Shown here piece by piece: positions 22,101 through 34,700 of a DNA stretch of 49,062 bases (position 1 is its first letter; every line of letters begins with the position of its first letter). Under the pieces are notes generated by a model. The model saw only the letters and a list, made by a program, of their open reading frames with translations. It made no database searches and was not told where the DNA came from. The translations under genes were made by a program, and so were the position numbers. The DNA lies in NCBI GenBank assembly GCA_943704495.1, contig CALSCR010001793.1:1-49062 (forward strand), in the 5' to 3' direction. The stretch is from Pigoraptor chileana. Its lineage: Eukaryota; Opisthokonta; Filasterea.

Positions 22101-25100
22101 ATGACGGAGGAATGGATGCAGACGCGCGACTGGCTTGTTGCGGCGGGCGCGCTTCCCGCAGACGCTGAGGCGGCGCAACCAGACGCCACCGTCGTGCAGT
22201 TTGCCTTTGCCCTTCAGGATGGCTTTGTGCTGGGGACTCTGCTCAATCGGCTTGTTGCGGGAGCCATAGCCACACTACACGAGGCACCCACACTCCAGGT
22301 GCGTGGGAAGGAATGAACGTGCGCAGACTGCATGCTCTGCTTCTGTTGTGATGCTCGCTCTGTGATGTAGGCGCTGATCCCACCCTCTTTGGTCCCCATG
22401 CACGCAGTTTCTGTGTTACGAGAACATCACCAACTTTGTGGAGGGATGTACGAAACACTTGGGAGTGAAGCAAACAGACCTTTTTGAACCCGATGAATTA
22501 TTTTACGCAACAAACTTTGAGAAGGTTGGTGTGCGCTCACCATTTGCACCCTTGAAGGTGTCACTTATTGCATCATTGGCTGCAGTCACTGTCAAACCAC
22601 AACACAGACTCTCTCTCTCTCTCTCTCTTGTGGAGTCCATGGGCACAGCGCCTAAAACACTGAATTGAATCCTACATCTCTCGCTCTCTCTCTCTCTCTC
22701 TTGTTCCTACATGTCTGTGTGTGTGTGTGTGTGTGTTGTTGTGTCTGTGTGTGTGTTGGACTTTTGTAGTTGATGGACTTATGCCCAAGGCGTTTTGAGT
22801 ACTGAGGTCTCTGCTGGAGTCGATGGGTGTCACACTTTTGAGCTTTTCTGCTTCTGGGGCAACTCTGTTGTGGTGGCACTAATTTCGTGTCTGCCATTGC
22901 GCAGGTGCTGATTGCATTGTGGCGCGTGTCCGAGTCGAAGCCCGCCATATCCTTTGGCCTGCCGCCCATAGTCCACCGTGACGCTAAGGTGCGCGCGGCG
23001 GTCGCGGAGGAGGAGAGTCTCTACGGGAACCTCTCTTCGCTCCTGGAACGCTCGCTGTCAGCAAGACAGGACAATTACGCGCACCTCCGCGCCGACGAAG
23101 TGTATGGCAATGCCGACGAATTCTACGACAGTGTGGTGAAGATACAGGGAGTTGTGGAGGCCCCGACTCCTGTTCCGCCGGGCGTTGACAAGCGCAGTTT
23201 TGTGCTTTCGGAGCTTGTGGACACGGAGCGCAACTACTGCGAAGACCTTCGCCTTTTGTGCGATGTGTTCCAGCCGGCCGTGTCGCGGCTGTCCTTTGTG
23301 GCGCCGGAGGATGTTGCCACGCTCTTCAGCAATGTTGGGGAGCTGCGTGACATGCACGTGCAAATGCTCGCTGGAATGGACGCCGCGCTCATGCAGAACG
23401 ACCGGGTGAGCGCGGTCTTTTTGCAGGCTGCTGACGGCCTCCTCCGCTACGGCCAGTACTGCGCCAACATCCCGGATGCAGTGGCAAAGGTGCACCAGCT
23501 GATGGACGACATCAAGTCGCCGTACACGGAGCAACAGCAGCGCGAGTTCAACGCCGCGCATCGAGAGGCAAGGAAAGCGGCGAAGACGGGGTTCGCACTC
23601 AACGACCTTGTGAGCGTGCCCATGCAGCGCATCCTCAAGTATCCGCTCTTGCTCAAGGTGCGTGCGTGCGTGCGTTGTACGTGCGTGCCGGAAACCACAC
23701 CAGTGTGGGGGCCGGTGTGGTTTGTGTGGCCATGCGTGTCACTGGCCCACAGTCCAGCGCCCTCGCTCTGCGCCTATTTTGTTTGCTTTCTTAGCTTCTT
23801 GGAATAACTGTTGTTGTGGCATGCACGCACAACTCTACTGCCACTGTTACTATTGCCATCACCACTGCAACTGCTACTATTGCCATCACCACTGCAACTG
23901 TAAAACAGCTGCTCCCATTGGCCCTGTGTCGTAGTCTCCCTACTCCTCTCATTTTGACCGCCTATCTTTACAGGAGCTGATCAAGTACACCCCGGTCAAG
24001 CATGCGGACTTCCAGGGACTTGCGAATTCGCTGACGGCAATAAAGGATGTTGCAGCTCACATTAACGAGGCCAAGCGCGACCGGGATAATATGCGCATGA
24101 CGGAGAGCCTTCAGCAGAGGTGCGTGTGAGCTAGTCTGTGTGCACGTGCATGTGTGTATGTGTGCACGTGGAAGTGTGTGGTGCATGTGTGAGTGCGTAC
24201 GGATATATGTTTTTCGGCTGTGATGATGTGGGTTAAGTGGGCGGGTGGACGACGGGGGAAACCTCGCGTGGCTGTGTCGGAGCGTGATTATGCAACGGCA
24301 CAGTGATTGCTGCGTGTGGTGAATGTGCTTTCCTAAACCACTTTCATTCTCTTTATTTTATCCTCATCCACATTTTATTGTGTGGACTGTCTCTATGCAA
24401 CGCTCAGAATTGACGAATATGAGGTGAGCTGTGTGCCTCTGTGGGCTGTGTTGTGGTCAAATGTGTGTGTGTCTGCTGTTCCTCGCATGTCTGTGATTCC
24501 GAATGGACTCAGAATGTCCCGTGGCTGTATGGGCACGCTGATCATCCACCACACGTCATATCCGCACTCATTCGACAACCCATAATCGCGCACAGGGACT
24601 GCCTCTTTCGTCGTACGGCAAACTTCTGAAAGACGGCGACATGCGTGTGCGTCTCCCGTCGGAGAACAAGGTAAAGCCGCGGTATCTCTTCCTGTTTGAG
24701 ACGGCATTCCTCGTGTGCCAGCCAAAGGGCAACCGCTATCTGCACAAAGAGACGATTGGGTTTGCCGGCAGCTCGATTGAGGACGTGCCGTATGTGCACG
24801 GGGAGGAGGTGCATGCGTGGGCACTGCGCACTCCGCAGGGCGCCTGCTCCCTCTATGCCAAGAACGCCGACGCAAAGGCAAAGTGGATGACCGCCTTCCG
24901 CAGCGCCGTCACTTCGAATGTGCCGGACGCGCAGCTGCGGATTGAGGTGACGGGCGATGTTGCCCTTACGCGGCCGCACACGTACAAGCTGACGACCTAC
25001 ACGAAACCGACGTTTTGTTACTTTTGTCATTCGCTGTTGTGGTGAGTTTGTCCCACCTTTTTGGCGCACCGGACGTCTCCATTGCTTTGTTGCGGGTGTT

Positions 25101-27408
25101 TGAGCTCATTCCTTGTCCGCGAAGTACTTTCTGAGGTGTGCGTGCTCCATGGCACTGTCTGACATCCACGTGGTCGTGTCACTCGTCCTGCAGGGGTATT
25201 ATTAACCAGGGATTCAAGTGTCAGCGTGAGTTCTAAGTGACCCCGTGGGCGTAGGCTTGTGCATGCGTCTCTCTCTGTGTCAATGCGTGTGTGCGTGTGC
25301 GTTTGAGTACCCTGCATCCCTACTTTTTAGCTTCTAAAATGCGACTATTTTGTGTCTTATCCCCTGTAGAGTGTGGCATTGATAGCCACAAGAAATGCAT
25401 TGCCCTTATAACGGGAAACTGCGGTGATATTGCCGCTCATAAGGGCAGCATTGTGGGTGGGAGCCCTCTGATGCTACGCCAGAACAGCTCACAGCTTCTA
25501 TCGGACGAAGAGGCTCTCAGAAAAACAATATCCGCAAAGCTCTCGCAGCTTGCCAGCGCCCCCGCTTCCTCGCAGGGCTTGCCTTCGTCGTCGGCGTCGG
25601 CGGCCGCGGGACAGCCGACGCTTGGGAGGACATCGTCGGTGGCGCGCCTCGACGAGCCTCCTCTCCCGCCGGGCATTGGTCAGGCGCGCGCATCCGGGGC
25701 GCCTGCAGGTGCGGCTGCGGCTATGGCGGGGGATGTGGGCCTTGGTGTGTGCGTGGCGTTGTATGCGTATGATGGGGGGCGGGACGACGAGCTGCGGTTC
25801 TTCAAGGGCGACGAGATTGCACTGATGGACAACAAGGATCCCGTGTGGTGGAAGGTGCGTTGTCCGCGTGCGTGCATGGGATGTTTGGGATGCGACCAAT
25901 GTATGGTAGCTACATTGAATGGCTCGTTTTCGTTTGAGAACAGGTTGCTGACAGACGATTTGTTGTGGTTGGCGCATTCATCTGCGTGTCTATGTATGCT
26001 ATTATGCGGCGGAATGCAGGGCGAGCTGAGGGGAATTGTTGGGCTCTTTCCATCATCGTACGTGGAGCATATTCGTCCAGAACAAACTGTGCAGTCGCGG
26101 TAAGGAGCACAGCCTGGCTCTAATTTTGCATATTATTGCATATTAGTGTGCATTTGTGTGTGCGTGTTGTTGGCGCTTGCTTTTGTCCTGCCTGATCACT
26201 CGTGATTTTTGGTTGTGGCTCCTAATATTCGCTGTTTGGTCGACCGGGTGTCGGGTGTTCGCTGTCCAGACGCCCTCTGCCTGTCATTCCCGCCGCGGGT
26301 TCTGTGCGTGGTGCCCCACAACCACCCCAAGCGACCCCTGCTATGAATTCTGCGCCCGCCATGCACCACCAGGGGCACCAGGCACGCCACTCACAAGGAC
26401 CAGCCCACATCGCGCTCGCATCGCATGCCTATCCTTCCCTAAGCAGCAGCGGCTCACACCAACACCAACACCAGCAGCCGCTGCCACAGCCACAGCCACA
26501 GCAGCCACAGCCACAGCCACAGCAGCCACAGCCACAGGCGCATGTACCGCCAAGAGGGTCAGTGGCATGCCCCACACTGCCGCCATCCGAGCCCCCATTC
26601 ACCAATGACGACGAGTACCTAACCCCCGACGATGTGACGCGGCTGCGGGGCTCTGTGGACTGGAAGACGCGCGTGTATTTTCACGGGCGCATTTCTCGTG
26701 GAGAGGCCGAGGCACGTCTGTATCCCGAGGGCGTCGGCTGCTTCTTGGTCCGCGAAAGTGAGACGCGCATGGGCGAGTACAGTCTCAGTCTCAGGTGGGC
26801 CACGTGACTCGCATTCACCGGGTGTTTACTGGGATGCACCACGCAACTGGCCTGTGGGTGGTGATGACGTGTGATGTTTGCCTGGATCACGTGATGAACG
26901 GGAGTCGGATTCGGTTCTGCATTTCGCCCAAGCCACTGACTCTCCCCTCCTTCTTCTCCCTCTCCTCCCTCTCGCCCTCTCGCCCATCCACCCGCGCCCA
27001 CCGCGCAACAGGAGCACGCAGGCCGTCAAGCACATTCGGATAGGCAATAAGGACGGGTCGTTCTGCCTGGCCGAGACGCGCCTGTTCCCCAGCGTCCCCG
27101 ACCTCATCGCGTGCTATTGTGCAGAGTCGCTTGCACAGCACTTCAAGGACCTCCACTTTTCGCTGACGGCGCCATGTACTCGCCCGTCCGAGTCCGCGGC
27201 GCCATCGCCCGGTGCAACGGCTGTGGGCCGCCCCCGCATGAAGATGGCGCGTGCAGAGTATGCTTTCCACGGCCAAAACCCGGACGAACTCAGCTTTCCC
27301 GAGGGCGCAGAGCTCACTGTCATTGAGAAATTCGCCGACGGTTGGTGGCGCGGCGAGATTGGCGGGCGGCGGGGGGTGTTTCCCGGATCGTATGTGTGCG
27401 AACTGTGA
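22101..27408 (+). CDS. VAV: Vav-type RhoGEF (CH-DH-PH-C1-SH3-SH2-SH3)
   Basis: Eleven exons close in phase: 22101-22298, 22408-22524, 22905-23657, 23974-24119, 24408-24423, 24596-25041, 25194-25225, 25370-25854, 26020-26099, 26270-26794 and 27012-27408, giving 1064 residues. Domains in order: CH (about 1-117, FLCYENITNF); an acidic linker with tyrosines near 145, 172 and 179; DH (about 201-390, LVSVPMQRILKYPLLL); PH (about 410-535); C1 (538-588, with every zinc ligand, CYFC...CQQCGIDSHKKC); SH3 (about 695-752); a Gln/Pro/His-rich insert; SH2 (about 888-985, CFLVRES with the phosphotyrosine-binding Arg); and SH3 (about 1008-1064). This is exactly the layout of animal Vav, which activates Rac/Rho after tyrosine phosphorylation relieves autoinhibition. 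The DH-PH junction (INEAKRDRDNMR, SYGKLLKDGDM) also aligns residue by residue. Animal Vav is about 850 residues; the excess is low-complexity linker around the first SH3. Orthology is strongly supported; regulation by tyrosine kinases is inferred. Confidence 0.93.
22600..22705 (+). repeat. dispersed CT-flanked repeat, copy in Vav-like intron 2
   Basis: The core at 22629-22679 runs GTGGAGTCCATGGGCACAGC, then GCCTAAAACACTGAATTGAA, flanked on both sides by (CT)n. A diverged second half-copy lies at about 22795-22835 in the same intron. The element is in the sense orientation of the gene. Confidence 0.75.
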
Positions 27409-27925
27409 ACGGAGTGTGCGGTGGTCGCTATGTTAAGCCCCTCCGGGGTACTATTGAACTTGTCTCGGCGTGCGCGTGCGTGCGTGCGTGCATGCGTGGT
27501 GTGCGAATGAAGGAGCCCTGTACTCTGCAGCAACAATGCTGCCTTTGTTCGCGAGTAGTGACTTTGTATTTTGATCGTTACACCCCCAAAACCACTCACG
27601 TGACCCTTCAAGATTTATCCCCGGAGTAAACCTTCGCGGATAAATGCGGATTCGCATTGAGAGTCGAGCAGCCAGCCAGCCACAACAGACTCACAATTTA
27701 CTGATCTCACAGTCCGTCTCAGCGGATGCTGTCATGTCAAGATAATCAACATCAGTCATAACAAACACAGGCGACAAACTAAGTTGGCGTCACGCAATAC
27801 ATTTGACAATGCGAAAGGTGAATCTGCGTTGATAGCGTAAAGTTTGGGTTGTTTGATATTTCCATTCAGTGGTCATTGCTGGTGTCACGTGCCACAGATC
27901 TTGCCCGCACGCCGCTTCCGCGAAA
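27409..27925. other. intergenic region between Vav-like and carrier genes
   Basis: About 0.5 kb holding the Vav-like 3' UTR and the carrier promoter. It contains a short (GCGT)n tract at about 27468-27490. No coding frame or RNA gene was recognised. Confidence 0.5.
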
Positions 27926-30354
27926 ATGGCGGTGCAGCCCTCCGACCGCCGCCTCGTGGTGGTGCCGCGATGGGAGGGCTTTCTCTTCTCGGCGGTGTCA
28001 CCCATGATTGCCGCCGTCATTACAAACCCATTTGACGTCGCGAAGGTGTGCTGTGCTTTCATCTGCTCTGCCTGTTGTGTTTAGTGTGTGCCTCGCGTGC
28101 TTGATGGCGGTGCTGAGGCTTGTTCATTTGCAATCGGCGTTGTATGCAGGTGCGTGTGCAATTGCAAGGTGAACTATCCAAAGGCGGCCAGCGTGTTTAC
28201 AATGGCAGCATCGACTGCATCCGCAAGACATATCGCCATGAAGGCATCCGTGGCCTCCAGAAGGGCATCACCCCCGCCCTCTTCCGTGAGGGCTCCAAAA
28301 ATTTCTTCAGACTTGGCCTTTACGACCCTATCATATCGTCGATCCACGACAAGACCAAGGGGCCTGCGCCCGCGTGGAAGCGAATTATTGCTGGGGGGAT
28401 ATCCGGTGCGATGGGTGCGGCCGCGTGCAATCCGTTTGAGATTCTGAAGACGCGGATGCAGTCGCAGGCACACGGGACGATTGCGACCGGGCACCAGTTC
28501 AACTACACAAGCCTTCGCAACGGCTTCCAGACGGTACTTGCGACGGAGGGCGTGCGTGGTCTTTACAAGGGCACTACGACAAGCATGGCGCGGAGCACAG
28601 TCGCGACGGGCCTCAATTTGCCCGCGTACACGATGATGCGTGAGTTTATTGTGGGCGGGGGCTATGCACGCGACTCGACAGGGGTGGACATGCTTTGCAG
28701 CGTGTCGTCTGCCTTCTTTACTGTTCTTGGAAGCAACCCGATCGATGTTGTGCGCACACGGCTTTACAATCAGCCGGTAGACGAGAAGGGGCAGGGTACG
28801 TTGTATAAGAACGGCCTTGATGCCATTGTAAAGGTGGCCCGGGCGGAGGGTGTCGGTGCTCTCTACAAGGGCTGGATTAGCCATTTCATGCGGTATGTTG
28901 AGCGACGTCTGTCGTGCGCGCTGTGGACCCAATTTGTCTGTGCATGTGTATGCGTGCATGTGCATATGTCGTGTGTGCTTTGCTTATTTGTTGCTATGTT
29001 TGTGACGTCCGTGTGAATTCGCCGCATTTGCACCTTGTTTTCCCTGCGGCACGGGGATTTCTGGTATCTGGACGTTGTGGGAATGTTGTGTCGTCCTGTT
29101 TTGCTGTCGCATGGCGCTTACCGCCACTGTCTTGGATGCACGTGACATCGGCCGTCCGCGTCGGTTTAAATAGTGCCCATGAAATCACTGGACATGCTCT
29201 CATTGCACACTCACTCTCCTCTCTTCACGTGACTCTGTCTCGTCGCACATGCAGTCTGGGTCCGCATTTTGGCCTGTCGCTGAGCATAATGGAGGCCTTC
29301 AACCGCGTTGAGCGGCGTCGCATCGGTGAGCGCGACCGCCGCACGGAGCTGCTTGAAATGTTCCAGGCACTTGACAGCGACGGCGATCGGACAATTTCGC
29401 GTGCTGAGCTCCTAGCGATGTTTGAGCTTGTCACGCCCCGGACGTCGAGCACAGGGGATGGCGAGTACAGGGCAGCTCTCCAGAAGCAGGTCGACGCCGT
29501 CATGGAGCGTGGCGACACAGACCACAACGGCTCGCTTGACTTTGAGGTGAGCGACTGTGCTGCAATCGGCCCGGTGGGGTGTGTATTAATGCAATCTTTA
29601 TCGCTTTAGAGCTGAAGTGCAAAGGCTTGAAAGCATCGGTGTGGCGAACTGTGGAATGGACGACTGGATTAGGGCAACCAGTAGCCAGTGACCGTGGGTG
29701 CACAGGTAGCACCCGCGACACCCACTCCCATCCCACACTTAGTGACTTTGCGAACGCACATTCTGCCCAATGCAGGAGTTTGCTGCTGTCAGCGACCACC
29801 TGGCGCGGGAAATGCACCAGTTTGAAATGCGTCGCATCTTCAAGGCGATCGACACTGAAAATACCGGGTTTATTGACGAGGCGCATCTATTCAACGCCAT
29901 CAAGCGCATGCGACTGCCTATCGCACCCGGCGACAAGTGGGTACCGTGGGCACAACCCGACATGGGTGACTCTGTACATCTGGGCAGACCTCATACTCCC
30001 GCAGTCGCACAATGCACATGGCCAGGCACACCTCGTCGCCAATGCTCCGTCTCGCCCTTGCCCAAATTGCACTCCAATCGCATTATGCTAATGTGTCGTC
30101 TCGGCCCTTTCTTTCCAATTGCGCTGTGCTATGTCCTGTGTGACTTTTGTGCCTGCCACAGGTATCTATCGCAGGAAGAATACGAGAATAAGCTCCATCG
30201 ATACACTGAGCGCGCTATCAGTGCGGCGGATACCAACCACGACGGCAAGGTGGACTTCAGCGAGTTCTCGGAAATCCACAAGCAGCTTGACCACATCCGC
30301 GCCGATTCGTTTTACAGAAAATGGATGCGATCTGCGGGTGTTCCGTCGACGTAA
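27926..30354 (+). CDS. mitochondrial carrier (SLC25A34/35-OAC1 type) with C-terminal EF-hands
   Basis: Five exons close in phase: 27926-28045, 28150-28892, 29255-29546, 29776-29936 and 30162-30354, giving 502 residues. The first about 310 residues are a complete three-repeat inner-membrane carrier with the signatures NPFDVAK, NPFEILKTR and NPIDVVRTR. The third repeat (TRLYNQPVDEKGQGTLYKNG; FMRLGPHFGLSL) is typical of SLC25A34/35 and yeast Oac1, transporters of oxaloacetate, sulfate or related anions. The same reading frame then runs on into four EF-hands: DSDGDRTISRAE, DTDHNGSLDFEE, a degenerate DTENTGFIDEAH (last ligand His, not Glu) and DTNHDGKVDFSE. The join lies inside exon 3, so it is not a splice-prediction artefact. 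Known calcium-regulated carriers (aralar/citrin, SCaMC) carry EF-hands at the N-terminus, so this order is unusual. Calcium control of transport is inferred; the substrate is unproven. Confidence 0.9.
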
Positions 30355-31783
30355 ATCGGATTGGTACTCTCGCTGCTTGTCACTGGATGCGGTTAGTCAG
30401 AGCTCCCGGCAGCGCACCTACTGTATTTGGTCGCGTGTGTGTCTGAGCCGTGTGTCTTGAGTGCATTCGTTGGACGTGTACGGTACACTCCCCTGTCCGT
30501 GCGTCTCAAAGGATGTCTTGGCGCTATAATACGCCGCTGCTCTTTCTGATTTCTGCTGTCTGCGATTAATCGGTCGTGTTTCACTTCAATTAAACAATAT
30601 CAACTGAATGTGGTACCCACGGGTCACCACGGTCTGAGCACCTGGCCATGGAGTATGACCGCATTCTGCGTCCACTCAGTGCTTTCGCATGTGTATGCCG
30701 CCGGTGATTGGCTGTTAGTGTGATAAGGTGGACTGCTGCCGTGTACCCGATGTCTCGGCTGAGTGGCTGTTTCCAGTCGGGTTTGAGTTCTGTTAGTATG
30801 GGGCATTGGGCACGAAGCCGAGTGTACAAATCCGATTGCGACAGTACCAAATCACATCGGAATTTTTCTATTTCTGCAATCTCGGTTGCGCAAGGTAGCC
30901 GTCCCAGGATGCGCCAGCGGTCACCGGACTATCCGTATAGTCGCTACTGGTGTACTGTCGATGGCCTGTCATGCGGCGCTACTGCAAACTCTTAGGAATA
31001 TCGAGCCGACAAAAGGAAATACAAGCCGAGAAAGGGAACGCAACAACGCAGCAAGCCTACATTCAGGTGCTTGTTCACAACAATTGCATGTCGCGTGGAC
31101 AGTCATTCGCTGCTAAGAAGTGGACTGCAGTAATATTAGACAAGTACAATTCATTGCATAAAGCCGGGGTCTCTTATTCATTGACAGCCCAACACGAGAG
31201 ACCTTCAGTGCCCACACGCCTTGGGCCTGTGCCCATCGATTCCAGAGTGCAGAACCAACGGCGGTTATTCACCACAGAAAGATACATGATTCAAGATTGA
31301 CCGACGGACTCAATGTCTCCGACGGACTCAATGTCTTTAGCGCTTGGCTGTACCAGGGACTCCACAATTCATCACAGACGAGAGACAGATACGTACTCAG
31401 CTGTTGAAGTCAAGTCCACGGCAGAGTGCACGGTCAGTCAGATACGTCACGTCAGTTACCACACACACACACACACACACACACAGTGTTACACATAGTT
31501 TTACACTTGTATGCCAATGGAGATTAAAACATGGCAGAGAGCGACGGCCAGGGAAATCCACAGCAATCCATAATCTGAGGTCGAAAATAAAAAAATAAAT
31601 AAAAATGCAAGTCGCGATATTGCAACCAACACAGCCTGGTACTAACAGTCCAAGCGTGCCATCCCATCCTGTGGCTCTTGGCCGCCGATTCAAGAGGCCA
31701 TGCTCGGGTACATCGGACGATGACGTGATGATCGCGCACTGCAGGCACAGCTTCGGTGTGACTGAGGGACGACAGATAGCCGA
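30355..31783. other. convergent intergenic region with repeat relics
   Basis: This 1.4 kb gap separates the 3' ends of the carrier gene (plus) and REV1 (minus). It contains an ATTAAA near 30588 usable as the carrier polyadenylation signal, two inverted relics of the dispersed repeat (about 31200-31252 and 31329-31373), a (CA)n tract at 31461-31485 and an A/T-rich AAATAAA stretch at about 31585-31603. The direct duplication GACGGACTCAATGTCT occurs twice at about 31304-31338. No gene was recognised. Confidence 0.5.
31200..31373 (-). repeat. two diverged inverted copies of the dispersed repeat
   Basis: The first copy reads CCTTGGGCCTGTGCCCATCG then ATTCCAG; the second reads CTTTAGCGCTTGGCTGTACC then AGGGACTCCAC. 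Both match the complement of the repeat core seen at 22629-22679, with several substitutions each. Confidence 0.5.
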
Positions 31784-34700
31784 TCACTTCGACTTGTCCG
31801 GTTGAGCGCGGCGGCTCAGGGAGACGAGCGGAGTCAACGGAAGACGCCCACCCAATGACACCACAGAGAGACCTTGAGCGCACGCAAGCATTTCGTTGAA
31901 AATGGCGCGCCAACCGTCGTCTGACGCGCACCTCCTGCATTGGCAAGTGAGTGTGCGTTGAGAGGGAAGAAATAGAATTATAGGATCCAGGTCAGTGCAT
32001 TGAACGCTATGCCGATGAAGAAATCCACAACAACACGTCGGACAGAGAGATTTTCAGTACTCATAGGCACAAACCCATCGATTAAACCATAGCACACCCA
32101 AGGTTGAATCGCCATGAAGTCGCACGGGCATGCCACACATAAGCACACGGGGACACCCACAGCCTGAGCGTCTCGAGGGCGGCAAGCGCAACATCCGGGG
32201 CCATCATCGACGGGCTGAAGGCAGCTTCAATGAACGAGAGAAACTCGGCTGCGTCCTGGTCACGCACCGCCGATGCCTCGCTTGCGGCCACCCAGGCCGA
32301 CACGCGGTCACAAATGGCCGTCACATGGGTGCACCCGCCAAATGACGCCAGCGGGAACCCCGCGGCAGGGACCGCTACCTGGGTAAGGGCAGCCGCAGCG
32401 ACCGACTGCATGTTGCCACAACAAGCTGGGCGAAGGGAGCGGTCCGCCCGACCTGTAGTGAAAGCGAGTCTCATCAATATCAATTATGCTGCATTCTCCA
32501 ATCGCTTATTTGAATCCAAGACCACTCCAGACTCTAAGAGGACCAGAAAATCGCATGCATCAGTACCGCAGACACGCAGCAGCTGAGCGCTCACTTACCG
32601 TCCCAATCCTCGCGATCACTGGGATTCGTCTGCTTGTCTGCCACGGGCATGTCCAAGGAGCGACTGCCGTGCGTCCAGCGTGCGTCTTCCAGTGCGGCGG
32701 CTTTCATGTGTGACGCTTCCCTCGTTGCACCGCCGCCGCTAACGAGAGCCCGCCGCCGATAGTGCTCATCACGCAGTTCGCCGAGAATGTCAGGCGGAAG
32801 GGCATCCGCAACAGTCGGGTCCCAAGCGCCAGGCGACGCAAGCAAGTCACGCGCGTCAAGCGTGCAATTGCCATCCTCGACGAAGGCAAGCCCGCGCACT
32901 GCAGAATCAGTGGCGCTCCCACCCATGCCCTCAAATCCACCCCGACACCCAATCCAAACGCCAGCCACTGCTGACGACTCTCCATGGGTCCGGTCAGCGT
33001 CGCACAAACCATCCAGCGACATTCCATCAGCGGCTTCCCTTGCAACGGGCGGACTTGCCAGCATGAGATGCGTGCCGTCGTCGGCATATGCACGACGGAG
33101 CTCGGATCGTACGTCGTCCGGGAGGCTCTGGTAAACAGCGAGGTCAATCTGGGACGGAGGTGGGAGTGTCTTTTCCCACGCCCCAACTGTGCCGCGGGGC
33201 TCGGGCTCAGTTTCGCCGCCCTCCACGGCACGCCCCTTTCCCTTCCGGTCGCCCACTCGGGCACAGGCGGTGCCGTGTGGGGTCACTCGCGCAACAGCAT
33301 CCGGGGGTACCTCAGTTTGTATAGTTCGTAATTGCAGGTTTCCAGAAGGAGCCGAATGACTCGAGTGGCCCGCGACGGCATTGTTGTCGCCTCGCCTGGA
33401 AAGAAGCATGTCCCGCACGCTCACGGGCCCTTTGGTGGCTCCCCGCTCCATCGTGCGCGGGCGACCACTCGCTGGTGCGAGGCGCGTCACGTGGATGCCC
33501 ATACCACGCACCTTGACTGGCGGCACATCCATCGCACGCAGAAGTGGCGTCAGATGGGCGGCGATTTCGCCCGGGTCTGCCGTAGGGGCGTCGAGGCGCG
33601 CCGTGCGGCTGAGAGCATCGCAGGGACCGCATCCCATGTACTTGTGCACGACATTCACGCCTTCCTTTCGCGAGAGCACCTTCAGAGACAGCGTGCTGCC
33701 GACCACGTCCAGCTCGCGCATTCGCGTCGACAGCTCGTGCGCCAGTTCGCCTAGAAACCATTCAACCTATGCCAGTCAATCAACGCGGGGAAAAAGATGA
33801 CAAAGGTGAAATAGCGCGCCAATGAGACTCAAACCAGCGCCGTCGTTATGTGTCCAAGAGTCTCCACCTCTGTTTCAACTTGACAGCAAAAAACAGCAAA
33901 TTCAGTACTGCATGGCTATTTGCCACACTGCCCGCCAGGTGATGGCACAAAGTCACCACAGCCAACCCACCTTGTTCTGATCGGTGAACCGCACACCCCA
34001 ACTGATTTCCACGCTGACGCTCTTGCGCTCCCGGGACGACTGCAGGGGGCGGTCATCGATCCCACGGCACGCATCGTGCAGGGTCTTCCCCATTTTGGGG
34101 CCAAACTCAGCCTGAAGAGTTTCCACGGCAACAAGCGCGAGATCGGCACACGAGTCGACCCCGATTCCCCTCAGCCGCTTTGCAGCGCTCCATCCCACAC
34201 CCGGCAGGTCAGATACCTTTGTTGCAGTGGGGGCGTCGGAGAGGGCGGTAAAGAAGGAAAAACGTGCCGTTGAACTCGGGTTGATACGTTTGAATCACCA
34301 TTTGTAAAAGGAATGCTCGCTGTTCATACAAATGCACACAGTATGCCATGCGCTGTTCATACACATACACACAGTATGCCATGCGCTGTTCATATAAATG
34401 CACACATATAAATGCACACAGTATGCCATGCGCTGTTCATACACATGCACACAGTATGCCACGCGCTGTTCATACACATGCACACATTATGCCACAAACT
34501 TAGCAAGTTGAAGGGGATGCTCACTGACGTGGACCCAACGGGCCGCAAAATATAAGCGTACCTGCTTTTCCGCAAGAAACGCCATCACTGCGGACGGAGA
34601 ACCGGCGGCGAGGCGGAGTTGGCCGTTTGGTTTTGCAACACGTGTGCACATTCGTGCAAGAAGCATGTTGGAAGCGATGCCCGCCGACGCTGTGAGTCCG

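Noticed and set aside
22947-22955. ATATCCTTT, identical to the AT-AC U12-type donor consensus
   Set aside because: It sits inside Vav-like exon 3, where the frame continues without interruption through conserved residues. No matching branch site or AC acceptor was seen.
28174-28965. 263-residue minus-strand open frame
   Set aside because: It lies exactly opposite exon 2 of the mitochondrial carrier, whose sense frame has all three carrier signatures, so it is a shadow.
34209-34575. Repetitive minus-strand peptides rich in Met-Asn-Ser-Ala-Trp-His
   Set aside because: These are translations of the intronic minisatellite in REV1, between exons whose phases join cleanly without it.
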